Of a stretch of DNA of 64,000 nt, positions 10,787 to 23,549 are shown in pieces. Below the pieces are notes generated by a model. The model saw nothing but the letters and a program-made list of their open reading frames with translations. It made no database searches and had not been told where the DNA came from. Both the position numbers and the translations under genes were made by a program. How positions within the stretch are numbered: the first letter of the stretch is position 1; every line of letters starts with the position of its first letter. Source of the DNA: Hydractinia symbiolongicarpus. Its lineage: Eukaryota > Cnidaria > Hydrozoa > Anthoathecata > Hydractiniidae. Where the stretch lies: assembly GCF_029227915.1 (NCBI RefSeq), contig NC_079886.1:21366501-21430500 (forward strand), written 5' to 3'.

Positions 10787-12156
10787 GTGATTTCACGTTT
10801 CTGTATCTCTCTTGAAAGATGGCTTTGCCGCTGTTATTGTGTTTCTATTGTATTCTAACGAATTTTTTTTTTGTAATTAACAAAGATAAACTTAGGTAAA
10901 AAGAAAGTGAGTTATCGTCAAATTCTAAAATCAGAAACGTTTGCAATAACGTTCTGTTTTCTTAGCAACCAGATTTTTTTTAAATTGACGGAAAGTGAAA
11001 AAAAAAATCATTTTGGCATGGATTTTGCCAGGAATTTAATTTGTCGTATTTTTGTCTAAACCGCCAAATAATTGTGTGTGAGAATTCATTTATGTTATCA
11101 TCTTCATCTAAAACTTCGATAAGATTATCAAAGTCGTCCTCACTATAAGGGTCACGTGACACACTTTAAATGATCGAGCGAGTATCATTTGAAGTCCGCC
11201 AATCTTCTGATCCAGTCTTTTTCATTACCTATGTTTGTTCACACAATATGGATAAAAATCATTGAATGTATGAAAAGAAAAATCGACTCTAAAATTTGAC
11301 TATACAATGATTTATAAGATATCTGATCATAGTTTGATTTATTAAACCCTATTGGTTTGACTAACAGCATATGAACCTCAGTTACTTGAAGTTTAAAGTG
11401 AATATCGCAAGGAAATTAAAAATATTTGAAGCGACACGTATGTATTTAAAATAATGAGACCGTAACAATTATAAGAAAACAAATTTCGTTTACAAACTCG
11501 ATTTAAATTAAATTTAACATACTGATAAAATTTTTATAAACCAGAAGAGTCCGGGTTTGCTCTTGTGTTCGAAATAGTTTTTGTCTTCATTGCATTACGG
11601 CAATATTTTAGCTGAAAAAGAATTTTTATTAAGTAAATATCAATTTCTGTGTTATGAAAATTGCATCCACACATTTTCCAGTATTAAGCAGATATTAAGC
11701 AAGGTAAAATCGAATATCCGTAATTATTCAGTCGAGCTTGTAGTATTCAACGTGCAGATTTTACTGCGCTGATCTGTTTTATCATGCACCGTTGGAAGGG
11801 AATGAGAAGACCAAAAACGATTCTTTTTGTTGAACACATTCAGCAACTTTTCAAACTATGGCAGAAAAACACTTCAACAATTTTCAATACAGGGGTTACA
11901 AAAAAATTTCTTTTTCGTTGTTCTTGTTTTTTGTTGTTTCAAAACATTCGCGTTATTCTATATAAACATTCAGTTATTTTCAGCTCCCCATCTGATTGAT
12001 TATCCTTTAGTACACACTACTATGGAGAACAATACAGTGCGATACAACACATTGTTTAAAATTTTTAAATTTTAATTAGTTTTAACTGGTTGACTTGCAT
12101 GTAATTTTGTAAAGGAACTATATATATATAAACGAATTATAAGTTCTGGAAAAACT
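10787..12156. other. Intergenic, no supported gene
   Basis: AT-rich sequence with short open frames on both strands. None shows domain motifs or consistent splice signals. Confidence 0.45.
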
Positions 12157-12209
12157 GTCGAATACCTCGAGCAGATACCCGATATCGGATATCTGCTGAG
12201 ATATTCGAC
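12157..12209. repeat. 53-bp imperfect palindrome
   Basis: The arms are GTCGAATA...CTC.AGCAGATA and TATCTGCT.AG.TATTCGAC around the centre CCCGATATCGG. There are only two or three mismatches and one one-base bulge. The palindrome has no spacer, so the DNA or RNA could fold into a long hairpin or cruciform. Confidence 0.75.
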
Positions 12210-12712
12210 TGCACGAGTATCCAAAAACATTCCGTCAGACGCTCCCGTCTAAGGTGCATGATAATATTTTATATTAGATATTATTGTGGGACAATCTGTT
12301 TGTTACTCTCCTACTTTTTCAATTGCCATATTCATTTGTTTTTATAGATAAAATTTTATCCTTCTTTTGTAACCTAACTGCTTGTTATGTAGAAATATTT
12401 TAAAAAATTCAATAAAAGTAACGTGAAAAATGCAACTGAATAAACACGCTCTGGCAACATTGCCACAAAAAATTACTTTAATACTCTCTAAAAGTATAAC
12501 TTAATTCTCTTGACTTTCTTTTGCAAGAAGCCATCAGGACAAAGATTTCATCTTTCACAAAAGAAAATCCAGGAAGGACCATATTTGAAAAAGATCAGAC
12601 AAGGTTGAGGAACAGATTATCCTAGCGCAGAGTCATTTCTTTGCGCCCTATGTGCGATCTCCGATATAGAAGAATTGACTATTAAAACCATGTATCTATA
12701 TATACCAGTTAC

Positions 12713-14147
12713 CTGTTTTGAATTCAAGCGTTGGACCTTTCACATCACCTTTACGCAGCTTAGTGAAATCAATCTCATGGCGATCCACATAATAAAGCCC
12801 AGTAACATCTGATGTTTCAAAACCAGAACATATATCGGGACACCAGCCATGGTAAAAATATGCTGATAACTGTAATTTTGTAGTGTCCCACAAGGTTGCG
12901 TTTTTCCCTGTTACATCTACCACATATTTGTTGTCCTTATCTGTGTTCAATCCTTGGAATCCAATGTTTGTTCGTCTGAGAATAATATTAGTAACATCAG
13001 CAGAATCAGCCAGTTCGATAGCTACACACGAGCTAGGTAATACAGTAGGTAATGATGCAGGGTATTTGATGTTGCCTTTGATGCTGTTTCCGGGCAAATG
13101 CACAATGTGTTTGGATACATCTATAACAAGTATACAGCTTTAGGATAACACTACTTAAAAAATTAGAACAACTTAAAACATCCATTTTACGTGGTTTGGA
13201 GCTAAAACCACTAAAAAAATCAAAGAAAGACCTGGTTACTCATGGTTTTATATTTAAAACTAAAGAATATGTGGTCCTTAAACGTTTTATAATTTCAAAA
13301 CAGAAAAATTTAAAATATGTTGATGCCTAAACTTTTAAATTATTTTATTGCAAAATATGTTCTTGAGTTATTTCCGTCCTTAAAGAAGAAGGCTAAAGCA
13401 ATCTTGATTCCAGCTCATAAAATGTTCGGGAAATGTTCCCACAAACAAACTTGCCCATGAGTTTTACCATCTTCACTCATTTTTTTTATACAGGTAAAAC
13501 AATACAAAGTTTCAGTGGTTTCACATTAGAGCTTGACCTGCAGAACCTCTCATGCTGATGAAATTGGTCAATAAAAAGCCTTAAGTCTCTATCAACAATT
13601 GTAGCTACGTAAATAAACAACACACGACTAGCTGTTTTAATATTACAATACCTTGTTGTAATTTTATTTCTGCTTTGTAGTTCACTTGTATGATTGGATT
13701 GGTCATCTCTAACGCACTAATAGGTGTCAAAACAATTTCTGATATACCATAAAAATCGCCATCTCTTAGTTGGTATATTCTTCTGCGCATGAAAGAGCAC
13801 CACCCGATGTTTATGATCACCAAAAATTTATGTTTGATTTTTTGTTTTATGATCTCTTTGACTCGGCTTATCGAATCATCCGTCGGTAGGTAAGGTATAA
13901 GTATGTTAAATGGTTTCTCAATGCCATCGATCGTGTGCTGAACATTATACCATGAAGTTGGACGACCGTCCAAATTTAAATTCATGATACCAGCTATCAT
14001 GCATGATTGAGGTTTGGATTTGGGTATTTCATTAAAGTCTAATGTTATTGAAACATTAATTCCTCTTTCGTTATGTTCTGTTGGTATATTAGCATGACAA
14101 ATACTGACATTAAAGATAAGAAAAACAACCAACGTCGTAAGCTTCAT
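12713..14147 (-). CDS. Secreted protein with two SC...GWC domains, two exons
   Basis: Exon 1 (14147-13652) encodes a signal peptide (MKLTTLVVFLIFNVSICHA) and one domain of about 145 residues. It ends at donor CAAG|GTATTG in phase 1. Exon 2 (13120-12713) starts after acceptor TTGTTATAG and encodes a second copy of the domain, ending at CAG|GTAACT again in phase 1. Both copies have an early SC pair (PQSC, PSSC) and a later GWC (INIGWCS, YHGWCP), probably disulfide-linked, on a background of alternating beta-like strands. The fold reminds me of bacterial YbaY/YscW-type beta-sandwich lipoprotein domains, but this is unproven. Read past the last donor, the frame stops after five codons, so either that is the end or a further exon is lost or not recognised. 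No Thr-rich or cysteine tail was found downstream. A start seven codons upstream (14168) is also possible. Confidence 0.65.
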
Positions 14148-14168
14148 ACTGCGCCTATATCGTTCCAA

Positions 14169-16364
14169 AAATGCTCAAAGAAGTTGAAGAATATCCGGTT
14201 AGAAGGCGAAACTCTTGCGGTTACACGCTTTACTGCACATCTATAGCGTGTTTGAAAGCTCGAAGCCTGATCTTATTTGTCGTATGAAGTACGTCGTATG
14301 TCTTCACCAGAGACTAGGGGTGATATTCAAACTTAGTTATTATTTTGTTACTGTTGTTTTTATTTTATAACTTGAGCAATTACCCAAACGAGGTAAAGTA
14401 TCACAAATGCTTAATTTAAAAATCCATACAAATTTTAAAATAGATGGCGTTATGTGTTTGAACAACAACTCCACATCATAAGATATATATTTTTTATTTG
14501 ATATGAGTTAAATATACGAAAGTAGGCCTCCTTATTAAATTTTTAACAAGCGGGACCAATTAATTCGAGAATAAGCTGATATTTCGTGACTGCTTCATTC
14601 CTGAGCTTTTTCTCAAAAGAGCCGGATGTATAGTATTTGTTGATCGAGCTCTTCTTTTGTAAACAAAACGAGATTTAAAAAAAAAATTTTTTTAGACAAA
14701 TTAAAGCGGCTCACATCTAAGAAGATGGACTTCTCAATCCACATTCAGCCTGCACACTTTACGAAGACATCTATTCTTGCAAATAACAGTGAAGTGAAAC
14801 ATCGAAGCAAGATGGAAAGAGCACAAGGACTTACGAAAGTCTCTGAGCCAGCAAAACGTCTGGAGAATCCCCCAAAGCATAAATTTGAATAGAAAATAAT
14901 AATGAATGCACCGGAGAACACAATGCGAAGAAACCTTGAAGGAGCAAAAATAGGCATAGAGACCATCCTTAAACTAACAATTTGATTCAAACCAATTAAT
15001 TTCATTTAGGCACGGAATAACATAGAAATTATTTTTAATAATACTTATAACCCCTTAATAATCTGAAGAAATTATTAATCTTTATTCTTAAATTGTTTTT
15101 GTGGCCACTTGTATATAAATGTTACATAATTCTTTTACCGAAATTTCTTGTAGCACTGATCATGGTTTTTATAACTGAAAAGCTTATGCTCAGTTTAAAT
15201 TAATGATAATTTTACCGTACCGCTAAAAAAATGAACGAATTTAAGAAACTGTCATCTACCTGTTTTTAGTTACAAAATTTATGTTAGAAAATGACGGTAA
15301 GTTGCTAGTGCTTATGTCAAAATTTCGGTTTCCATTGTTTAATCAGCACTGTTCGCAACTATTCGCATAAAAAATGCATAGCAACACCCGCAAAATACAA
15401 GATGAAGGAGAAAAGATGACGTCAAAATAAAATAAAGAGAGAAATATAATTAGATAATTTATCTTCTTGCGTATTTTCTTCATTCTTCCCTTTTTATTTT
15501 CGTGGTGTTAAATGCGACCTTATTGGTCATAAGGCAAAATTTCGCCTCGGCCAAAATAGGGATAATATTTTGCCTAGCAACCAGTAACCGTAGCAACCAA
15601 TCAAATAATTTCCGATTAATTTTGCGTGCTACCGAATACTATAATATTCTACACATCTTTTTTGCTATAATATCGATCACTCTAAAAATAATTTTATTAG
15701 CACGATTAAACGCTTTTTTTAAATCAGTAAAATTTGCATTGATATTCGAATTGTGTACCAGCTTCTGTATTAATGTTGGTATGTGAAATCTGTATCTAGC
15801 CAATGATTTATGCGTTTCCCAATAATTTCGCGTTTGATTGCTTAATTTTTAAAACGTGATATTAAATGACAAGTGTTATTTTAACGCTAATAGCGCCGAG
15901 CCTGAACGGGACGAGTTATAAGAGTTGCAATATCGTATGCAAAGCTTTCAATTTCGTTCTTAAGTTTTTGTAGGCATTATCAATTTTCAAAATTCTTCAT
16001 TTTTATGTAGTTGTGTTACAAAAGACATATTTCTATATTTTAGTTCAGTACGTACCAAAATTTCAGAAATTAAAGGAAAAAATTCCACCAAAATAGTCTT
16101 CATAGATTTCTAGGAAAGAATCTCAAAATTACTTAAGCTAACGCAGCATAATTGTTTAAGCTTAGCGTATTTAATATTTTTATTTCATACTCATATACGC
16201 CAAAAAAAGGATTGAGCAGAAGAAAATAATTACATTTAGAGAGGTTTCTCTGTACATTAGCTAGCAACATGTTTCCCTCTAAACCTCTCTGAATTATATT
16301 AAAGTTTCTTTTTTATATAATCATGTATACTCGCAATACAGATGTGTTAGATTACATATTAGAT
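14169..16364. other. Intergenic, no supported gene
   Basis: AT-rich. A possible 3' UTR hairpin of the mucin-like gene lies at 16239-16290 (AGAGAGGTTT paired with AAACCTCTCT). A minus-strand AATAAA (plus-strand TTTATT near 16179) could be its polyadenylation signal. Short open frames here show no motifs. Confidence 0.45.
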
Positions 16365-19300
16365 TTAAGATTTTAACTGTTTAACTGTAAGACGTGAGCG
16401 CACCTTTTTGTCATGCAAGTATTTGTTTAGCTTTCGCTTGTACAAACCAGAATAGTATTCGTCTGTGCGATAGGACAAGTAACGAGCTGTACAGCATGCT
16501 TGGTGACATGTAGGAACACAATACCGTTTACATGAAGGTTTGCACTTCATAACTGGATAATCAGAGAAGTCTGTCTGCTCAAAGCATTCTGAAGTAGCAC
16601 AGGGATATTCAGGTTTGTTCATTTTTAGTATGCCTGGTTGATCCCCCCATATTGGTGGCACCTCCTCCAGGTGTGGAGCTATTGCTTCATTTGAATGTGG
16701 ACAACATTCAACAGGGCAACTAGTATCACATAGGCCATAATGGCAAAGCTCCCGACATTTCACCCAATCTGATAATTCCTGCTGTCTTAATGCGTCTTGT
16801 ACTTCGTCAGTTGTTATTTCTTTTGTATCTGTAGTTGTTGTTTTTGAACTTGTTGTTGTAGATTCTGATTTTGTAGATGTAGTTTCTGATTTTGTAGTTG
16901 TAGTTTTCGGTTTTGCAGTTGTAGTTTTCGGTTTTGCAGTTGTAGTTTTCGGTTTTGCAGTTGTAGCTTTTGAGTCCATAGTTGTAGTTTTCGGTTTTTT
17001 AGTTTTCGAGTTTGTAGTTGTAGTTTTCGGTTTTGTAGTTTTCGATTTTGTAGTTGTAATTTTCGAGTTTGTAGTTGTAGTTTTCGGTTTTGTAATTGTA
17101 GTTTTCGGTTTTGCAGTTGTAGCTTTTGAGTCCGTAGTTGTAGTTTTTGGTTTTGTAGTTTTCGAGTTTGTAGTTGTAGTTTTCGAGTTTGTTGTTGTAA
17201 TTTTCGGTTTTGTAGTTGTAGTTTTTGAGTTTGTAGTTGTAGTTTTCGGTTTTGTAGTTGTAGTTTTCGAGTTTATAGTTGTCGTTTTCGAGTTTGTAGT
17301 TGTAGTTTTCGAGTTTGCAGTTGTTGTTTTTGGTTTTGTAGTTTTCGGTTTTGTAGTTGCTGTTTTTAGTTTTGTAGTTGTAGTTTTCGAGTTTGTAGTT
17401 GTTGTTTTCGGTTTTGTATTTGTAGTTTTCTGTTTTGTATTTGTTGTTTTCAAGTTTGTAGTTGTAGTTTTCGAGTTTGTAGTTGTTGTTTTCGGTTTTG
17501 TATTTGTAGTTTTCGAGTTTTTAGTTGTAGTTTTCTGTTTTGTATTTGTAGTTTTCGAGCTTGTAGTTGTTGTTTTAGAGTTTGCAGTTGTTGTTTTCGG
17601 TTTTGTAGTGGTTGTTTTCGGTTTTGCAGTTGTTGTTTTCGGTTTTGTAGTTGTTGGTTTCGGTTTTGTATTTGTTGTTTTCGGTTTTGTAGTCGTTTCT
17701 GTCCCCTCCGTAGTTGTAGTTTTTGGTTTTTTAGCTGTAGTTTTCTCCATTTTCGTTGTAGCTTTCGATTTTGAAGTTGTAGATTTTAATTTCGTAGTTG
17801 TAGTTATTGGTGTAGCAGTTGTAGTTTTTGGATTGGAAGTGGTAGTTTTCAATGCTGTAGTTGTAGTTTTTGCATTTGTTTTCGTAGTCTTCGATCTTGT
17901 AGTAGTAGTTTTTACTTTTGTTTTTGTATCCTCCACTTCTTCAGTTATAGTTTTCATTTTCGTGGCCGTGGTCTTCGCTTCTGTTTTCTTGGTTTTATCT
18001 TTTGCAGCCGTAGTCTTCGCTTTTTTTGGTGTAGTCTTTGGAGTTGTTGTTGCAGTCGATGTTTCTTTTTCTGTTTTTGCAGTTGTAGATTTCCCTTTTG
18101 TGACTGTGGTTTTCGGTGATGCGGTTGTATGTTTTGTAGTTTTTGATGTTGTAGTTGTTGCTTCAGTGTCTTCTACTTTAGGCGTAGTTTTAAGTTTTCC
18201 TGATAAAGTTGTTCTTCCTTCTGGTGTCGTTAAAGTAGCTTGTGCATGTGACGACGTCGTTGGTGTCACTGTTATTCCTTCCTTGTCTTCATTCGTTACA
18301 CTGGATGTTTCTCTTGATGTTATTGGTGTTGTTGATGTATTTTTTCCTTTTCTTTTAGTAACCATTTTTGTTGTTGATGTTTCGTTACCTTTATTTAATG
18401 TGGTGTGGGCACTACCCAGTGTAGGCTTTTTCGTCACATCATCTTTTAATGACGTGGAAGTTCTTGGCGTAGCCCTAGTTTTAGACTCTATTGTTGTCAT
18501 TTCTGTTGTTGTCACCGAATCATTCTCATCAGAGGCAGATAGTGTTGTTGTATCAGATGATTCTGCTACTGGTGTAGTAGGTTGTGATGCAGCCGTCGTC
18601 CCTTCAGTTGTCATTTCTGTTGCTGTCATTTCTGTTGTAGTCACTAAATCATTCTCATCAGAGACAGACGATGTTGTTGTATCAGATGATTCTGTTACAG
18701 GCGTAGCAGGTTTTACCGTAGTCATTCCCTCAGTTGTTAATTCTGTTGTTGTTATTTCTGTTGTAGTTACCGAGCCATTCTCATCAGACACAGATGATGT
18801 TGTCAGGCCAAATGATTCTGTCACTGATGTTGTTTTTGGTGTCGTATTTGTTTCAGCTGTCAATGCAGCAGTTGGTGTTTCTGTTGTAGTTACTGAATCA
18901 GTCTCATCAGAGGAAGATGGTGTTGTTATATCAGATGATACTGTGTTAGATGTCACAGGCTTTGGTGTAGTTCTCCTTTCAGTTGTCACTTCTGTTGTTC
19001 TTTCTGTTGTAGTTATTTCATCATTGTTATTGGAGGCGGATGACGTTACGTAAGAGAATTCTGTGTTGGACGTGGTAGGTTTTGGTGGCATCTTCTCTTC
19101 AGTCGTCAGTTCTGTTGTTGTTATTTCTGTTGTAGTTACTGAATTGTTCTCATCAGAGGTAGATGATGTTGTTTTATCAGGTAATTCTGTATTAGATATT
19201 GTAGATTTTAGCGTAGTCAGTTTTTCATTCGTTGCTTCCGTTGACGTAATTTGGGTTGTAGTCATTGCATCATTCTCATCAGAGGTAGATGGTGTAGTTA

Positions 19301-20362
19301 TAACAGATGATTCTGTCACAGGCGTAATAGGTTTTGGAGTTGTGTTTTTTCGAGTTTTCAGTTCAGCTGTTGGATTTGGTGTTGTAGTCATTGCCTGATT
19401 GTCATCCGAAACAAATGGTGTTGTTTTATCAAATGATTTTGTGCTAGACGTGGCAGGTTCTGGTTTAGTAATATCTTCAGTTATTGGTTTTGTTGTTGTT
19501 ATTTGCGTTGTAGTGATTGTATTACTCTCATCAGATGCAGATGACTCTGGGTAAGACGTAGTAAGTTTTTGTGTTGCTCTTTCTTCAGTTTTGTATTCCT
19601 TTGTTGGTATTTGTGTTGTACTTATCGCATCACTTTCATTAGAGGTCGAAGAAGTAGTAGCATAAAATGATTCTGTGACAGATGTGACCGATGTGATTGG
19701 TTCTCGTGTTGTCCTCACTTCTGTTGTAGTTACTGCGTCATTCTCGTCAGGCGCAAATGAAGTTGTTATATCTGTTTTACTGGTAGTACTTGTCGGCGAC
19801 GTTGTTTTCTTACTTAGTGAAGAGGTTTTTGATGAAGTAGGTACTATTCTTGGCGTCGTCGTACTAGTTGCTGGTAACCTGGAATAACTTGATCTAGCTG
19901 TTTTCGGTGCACGAGTATTGCTACTGACATTCTCTTCACTATTAATGCTGGGTATTTTGCCAGTGTTTCTTCTATTAGTAGTGGTGTGATCTACTACAGT
20001 TACTATTCTGTTTGATGTAACTGAAGGTGATAGTGTGGTAAAACTTGTTCTAGAGTTTCGACTCGCTTCTCTTTCATTATACGTTTGTGTATGTGTAGTT
20101 GAGCGAGTAACATCTTGTACAGTCACTATAAAGTTCGACGTTGTGTCAACTGTTGGTGGCATAGTAGTAACTGTTGTTGATTTTGTAGTTGTTGTTGTTG
20201 TTGCTGTTGTTATATTGGTTGCCATTATTTTTGGTCGATTCAAAATGCTTTGCTTTAGTAACACTTTTAAGAAAGGTTCATAATCAGTTCTTGAAAAGGC
20301 TTTTTTGTGAGATCTTTTCCCAAAATATGGAAAATAAGATTTTCTTGTTTGGAGCAGTATAT
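16365..20362 (-). CDS. Giant Thr-rich mucin-like protein with two minicollagen-type cysteine blocks
   Basis: A minus-strand frame of about 1,335 codons ends at 16365. Most of it is Thr/Ser-rich with acidic repeats in the first half (SDENDxVTTTE units) and Lys-Pro-Thr repeats in the second half (KPKTTTT, NSKTTTT, 8-residue period), expected to be heavily O-glycosylated. The C-terminus holds two cysteine blocks. One at 1206-1224 has spacing C-x3-C-x4-C-x3-C-x3-CC. The other at 1277-1294 is exactly C-x3-C-x3-C-x3-C-x3-CC. Between them is a PCATSEC motif. This spacing is the signature of minicollagen-type domains, which cross-link nematocyst capsules. The open frame lacks a signal peptide; an acceptor (TGTGTTTAG, exon from 20362, phase 1) suggests the first coding exon lies upstream. 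The 5' end is unresolved. The C-terminal 40 residues are basic. Confidence 0.75.
16810..17760 (-). repeat. Degenerate 24-bp coding minisatellite
   Basis: The DNA repeats units such as TTTTCGGTTTTGTAGTTGTAG (plus-strand sense), coding on the minus strand for KPKTTTT and NSKTTTT octapeptides. Units differ by single bases and a few are shortened to five or six residues, so array length probably varies between alleles. Confidence 0.8.
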
Positions 20363-21030
20363 CTAAACACATAAAAAGTTAGTACAGCATTTGAATACAA
20401 TGCTTTAGAAAGCAAAATAACTAGTAAACAGACCCAGCGGAGCATTTTTGAAAGTGGAGGGGCTAAATTATTTAGAATTAAAGGAGGACCGACCATGGTT
20501 GGGGCCGACGGGCCAAGAAAATAGATAAGAAAATGATTATACATAGAAATATAGAAACGTCATATTTTGTGTAAGACATATTTTCAAAATAAGCAACAGT
20601 AACATTAAAGCAAAATATAGAAAATGCAGAGAAAGGCTATAGTATATGGGGCTTAAAAATATTTAAACCTTATTTCGAATGCAATATTAAACACACATGG
20701 TCGTACATTGATTAGAAAACGAGTAAAATAAAAGGAAATTTTGTAACTATTGCCAACGTGTCCAAAGATTTGCCAGCAGAGTTGAGTTACAATATTATCC
20801 TAGATTTTAAAAAAACACAAACCTTTGTCTGGTATTTTCGGCAAACCATAGCGAAATGCTCTTCTTGAAGAAAGTCTTATATTACTCTTGGATGAAAAAC
20901 AATCAGTAAAAATCCAAAAAAGTATGAAAATATTGAAAACATTTCTCAGCATTTTAATGTTGTATGCTTGTTAATTATACACTATTTTTTACATCTACAC
21001 TATTTATATTATTACCATATATATTATTAT

Positions 21031-21056
21031 TCGTTCGTTTGTTTGTTTGTTTGTTT
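21031..21056. repeat. (GTTT)n microsatellite
   Basis: Six or so consecutive GTTT/GTTC units. Confidence 0.85.
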
Positions 21057-22512
21057 GCCCTACACTACACTACAAGAAAAGTTATGCAAAAGTGCGTATG
21101 ACATTTACTTCACGCTTCAGTATTTTTATGAATGACATGTGTGTGTTAAAAAGCGTTTTGTGTCGCAGAGAAGGTTGTAAAAGAAACTGTCATTGGTTGA
21201 AAAAAAAAATGTGGTTACTTAAGACTTAACATGCGAAAGTTGCCTGAATTGTTTTTCAGTTGACATGGTACTTAATTGCATTTTTAACGTTGATTTCTAC
21301 AATCACTGGACATAATAGTCATGAAAATAGTCGTGATTAAACTGTCTCTCCAAATTTCTAAACAGTTTGGGCAGCACTTTTGCAGTACTAAATGTGTTGA
21401 CCAACGGAAAAAATGTTAGCTGCACTTCTTATGGTATCCGCAATATAAAACAAACCATTGCCCCCCCCCCCCTTCCCCCCAAAAAAATGAAAATCCGGAA
21501 AATGTGACTTTCTAAGCACACTTTATAATACAAGATTCTAATATTTCTGCCATTATGCATTAACAAGACAGCTTGACAAGCTCGGAGTGTGTGTGGTGCT
21601 TATTTAAATACAGCGTTCTTAATTCTTTGCAGTTAGTATCTTTGAAATCTGACCCTCCTTTTCACCACTTAACATCCGGGTTATAGTTTACCGAAAACTC
21701 AACTGTTTTACTGATAAATTTGTTCTGTCAAATATATTGATTACTTTACTGTGGATATTTTTTTAACTGATTTTTAAGAAGCTTTTAAATCATTTGAGCA
21801 GTATTTGTTTTTGTGCATTTGTAGTTGGGACGCCCATTTATTGATGGTACTGGCCCAAATTTTTAAATTGTCGTCTTAAGGCGTACCAAACCAACCAATG
21901 ACATATGGTTATGGAACGTTTTAAAGACTGTTGGTCAGCTCAACTATTAACACCTGCCACATGGACATTTTAGAGGTCATCGTAAGAAGAGGCAAGGTGC
22001 AACAAAGGGTCACGTCGCTTAAACTTAGGACTCTCGGTTAGAGCTTTGGACTCCTGATGAAAATTCAACAAATTTTTGGACCTTCTTACCATAAAAGAAA
22101 CCGTTGGCAACCCATCGTGTTTTCAGCCAAAGTCACAAGACTTTTAATAAGTGACAAATTATTAGCTACAGTATCTTGTACACAATTAATTGTACAAAAT
22201 TGTTTATTCTTGCACAAGGTATTGTACAGATGTAACCACGATGTACAATATATTGCGAATTTCAGAGATCACAAGTTTTTTTAAATCTATTCAGTTTGAT
22301 TTGAAGGAACAAGTAGCAGGTTCCTATTGAATCATTTAAAAAGAATTGAGTCTTTTGCTTTCTGCGTATTTAAACATTATCGAAACAAAAGTGTGAAATA
22401 TTATTGCACAAAATTGTACACTAGTTACTACAATAAATTGTACAATATTACGTACAAAATATTGTAGCAGTGAAAACTACCCCTAAAGCCGAAATTCCAT
22501 TAGGCGTTCCAG

Positions 22513-22582
22513 AACGCGCTGAGCGTGGCGGCTATTGTTCTTTCAGTCCCAAACACAATAAAAGCGGTCCGCTCAGCGCGGT
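22513..22582. repeat. GC-rich inverted repeat, possible MITE end
   Basis: CGCGCTGAGCG at 22515-22525 pairs perfectly with CGCTCAGCGCG at 22570-22580, enclosing a 44-nt loop. The segment is far more GC-rich than its surroundings. Confidence 0.55.
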
Positions 22583-23549
22583 TTTAAAAGTCGTCTCTAC
22601 TTCGACTTTTACGCGCGTTTTCAAAGCGCTATCCAATTAAAATGCTCCAACGCCACGTGATATAAACAACTTTAAAGCATCACCTGTGACTAGATATCTC
22701 ATTGTGGTGACACAAGGCCTGTTATTTGCACTTATGGGCTCTCTCATCTTAGTTTTAGCTTTTTGTAATTAAAGGAGCAACCCAAGATAAAAGAGTTTCA
22801 AGTTTAGTAGGTGACATTGACTGGGGATTGAACTAGGGTACATTATAATCATGGTTGTTTCATACGCAAATATTTCCGTCTTTTTCGTGCATTTTAATCA
22901 AAATTTTATTGCAAATTTGTTGGCTTAAATTAAAAAAAATTCTGCTACGAAAAAAGTCTATATATCTATAATCTTGTCTCTCCAACTGAACGTCTCAAAA
23001 TCAAATAAGATCTTCAAATCTGCACATATTAACTATGCTTAATTGTAAAGCAGGTATGTGCTGTATTCCAAACAAAGCTAGATAACAAAACGGTACTTTT
23101 TAAGTTTTATTTTATTTTTGGAAATAAAAATCACAAACAGTTTAGCCTTCATCAAAGAAAATTAGTTTAATAAAAGATGCATATATGTTAATTTTCCCGG
23201 TCCTATCCATGTTCGCAGGTCTGTTGACTATATTTTGAATTATTTTTATTTACACTTTAAAATTGTTTTTTTATTAGTACAATTTGAACGATTATTTTTT
23301 CTTTATCATGCGCAATCATCCGCATATCTTGTTTGTTGTACCGAAACTTCTTTTAACTGTCAACAGATTATACACTGCACAGTCAAGCATGAAGAAATCG
23401 ATAGTTTCTCTTCCATTCGCAACATTTCTTACTGTGTGTGTGTCTTGAGTTAAACATAGGAGAATAAGTAAACGTACAAGTATCACAATGTTCTGTGGCG
23501 AATTGGAGATAGAAAATACTTGAAAATTTTTACCTGCAAATGTTAAGAA

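Larger units (their letters stand above)
20373..23549. other. Intergenic spacer between divergent cysteine-block genes
   Basis: This interval should hold the 5' end of the mucin-like gene, but no SC...GWC domain exon was found on the minus strand. A hydrophobic signal-like start (MLRWVCLLVILLSK) lies at 20445 minus in a different frame from the mucin. Also present are a GTTT microsatellite (21031-21056), a C-homopolymer (21462-21478), a cluster of TTGTACAA palindromes (22170-22470) and a GC-rich stem (22515-22580). Confidence 0.5.

Noticed and set aside
17608-19053. Long plus-strand open frame rich in Val and Phe
   Set aside because: It is the antisense of the Thr repeats (ACA/ACT codons read as TGT/AGT/GTT) and covers no independent motif.
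20284-20544. Signal-peptide-like start MLRWVCLLVILL in front of the mucin
   Set aside because: It is in a different frame from the mucin and would need a 23-nt intron. Recorded only as a possibility in the 5' discussion.
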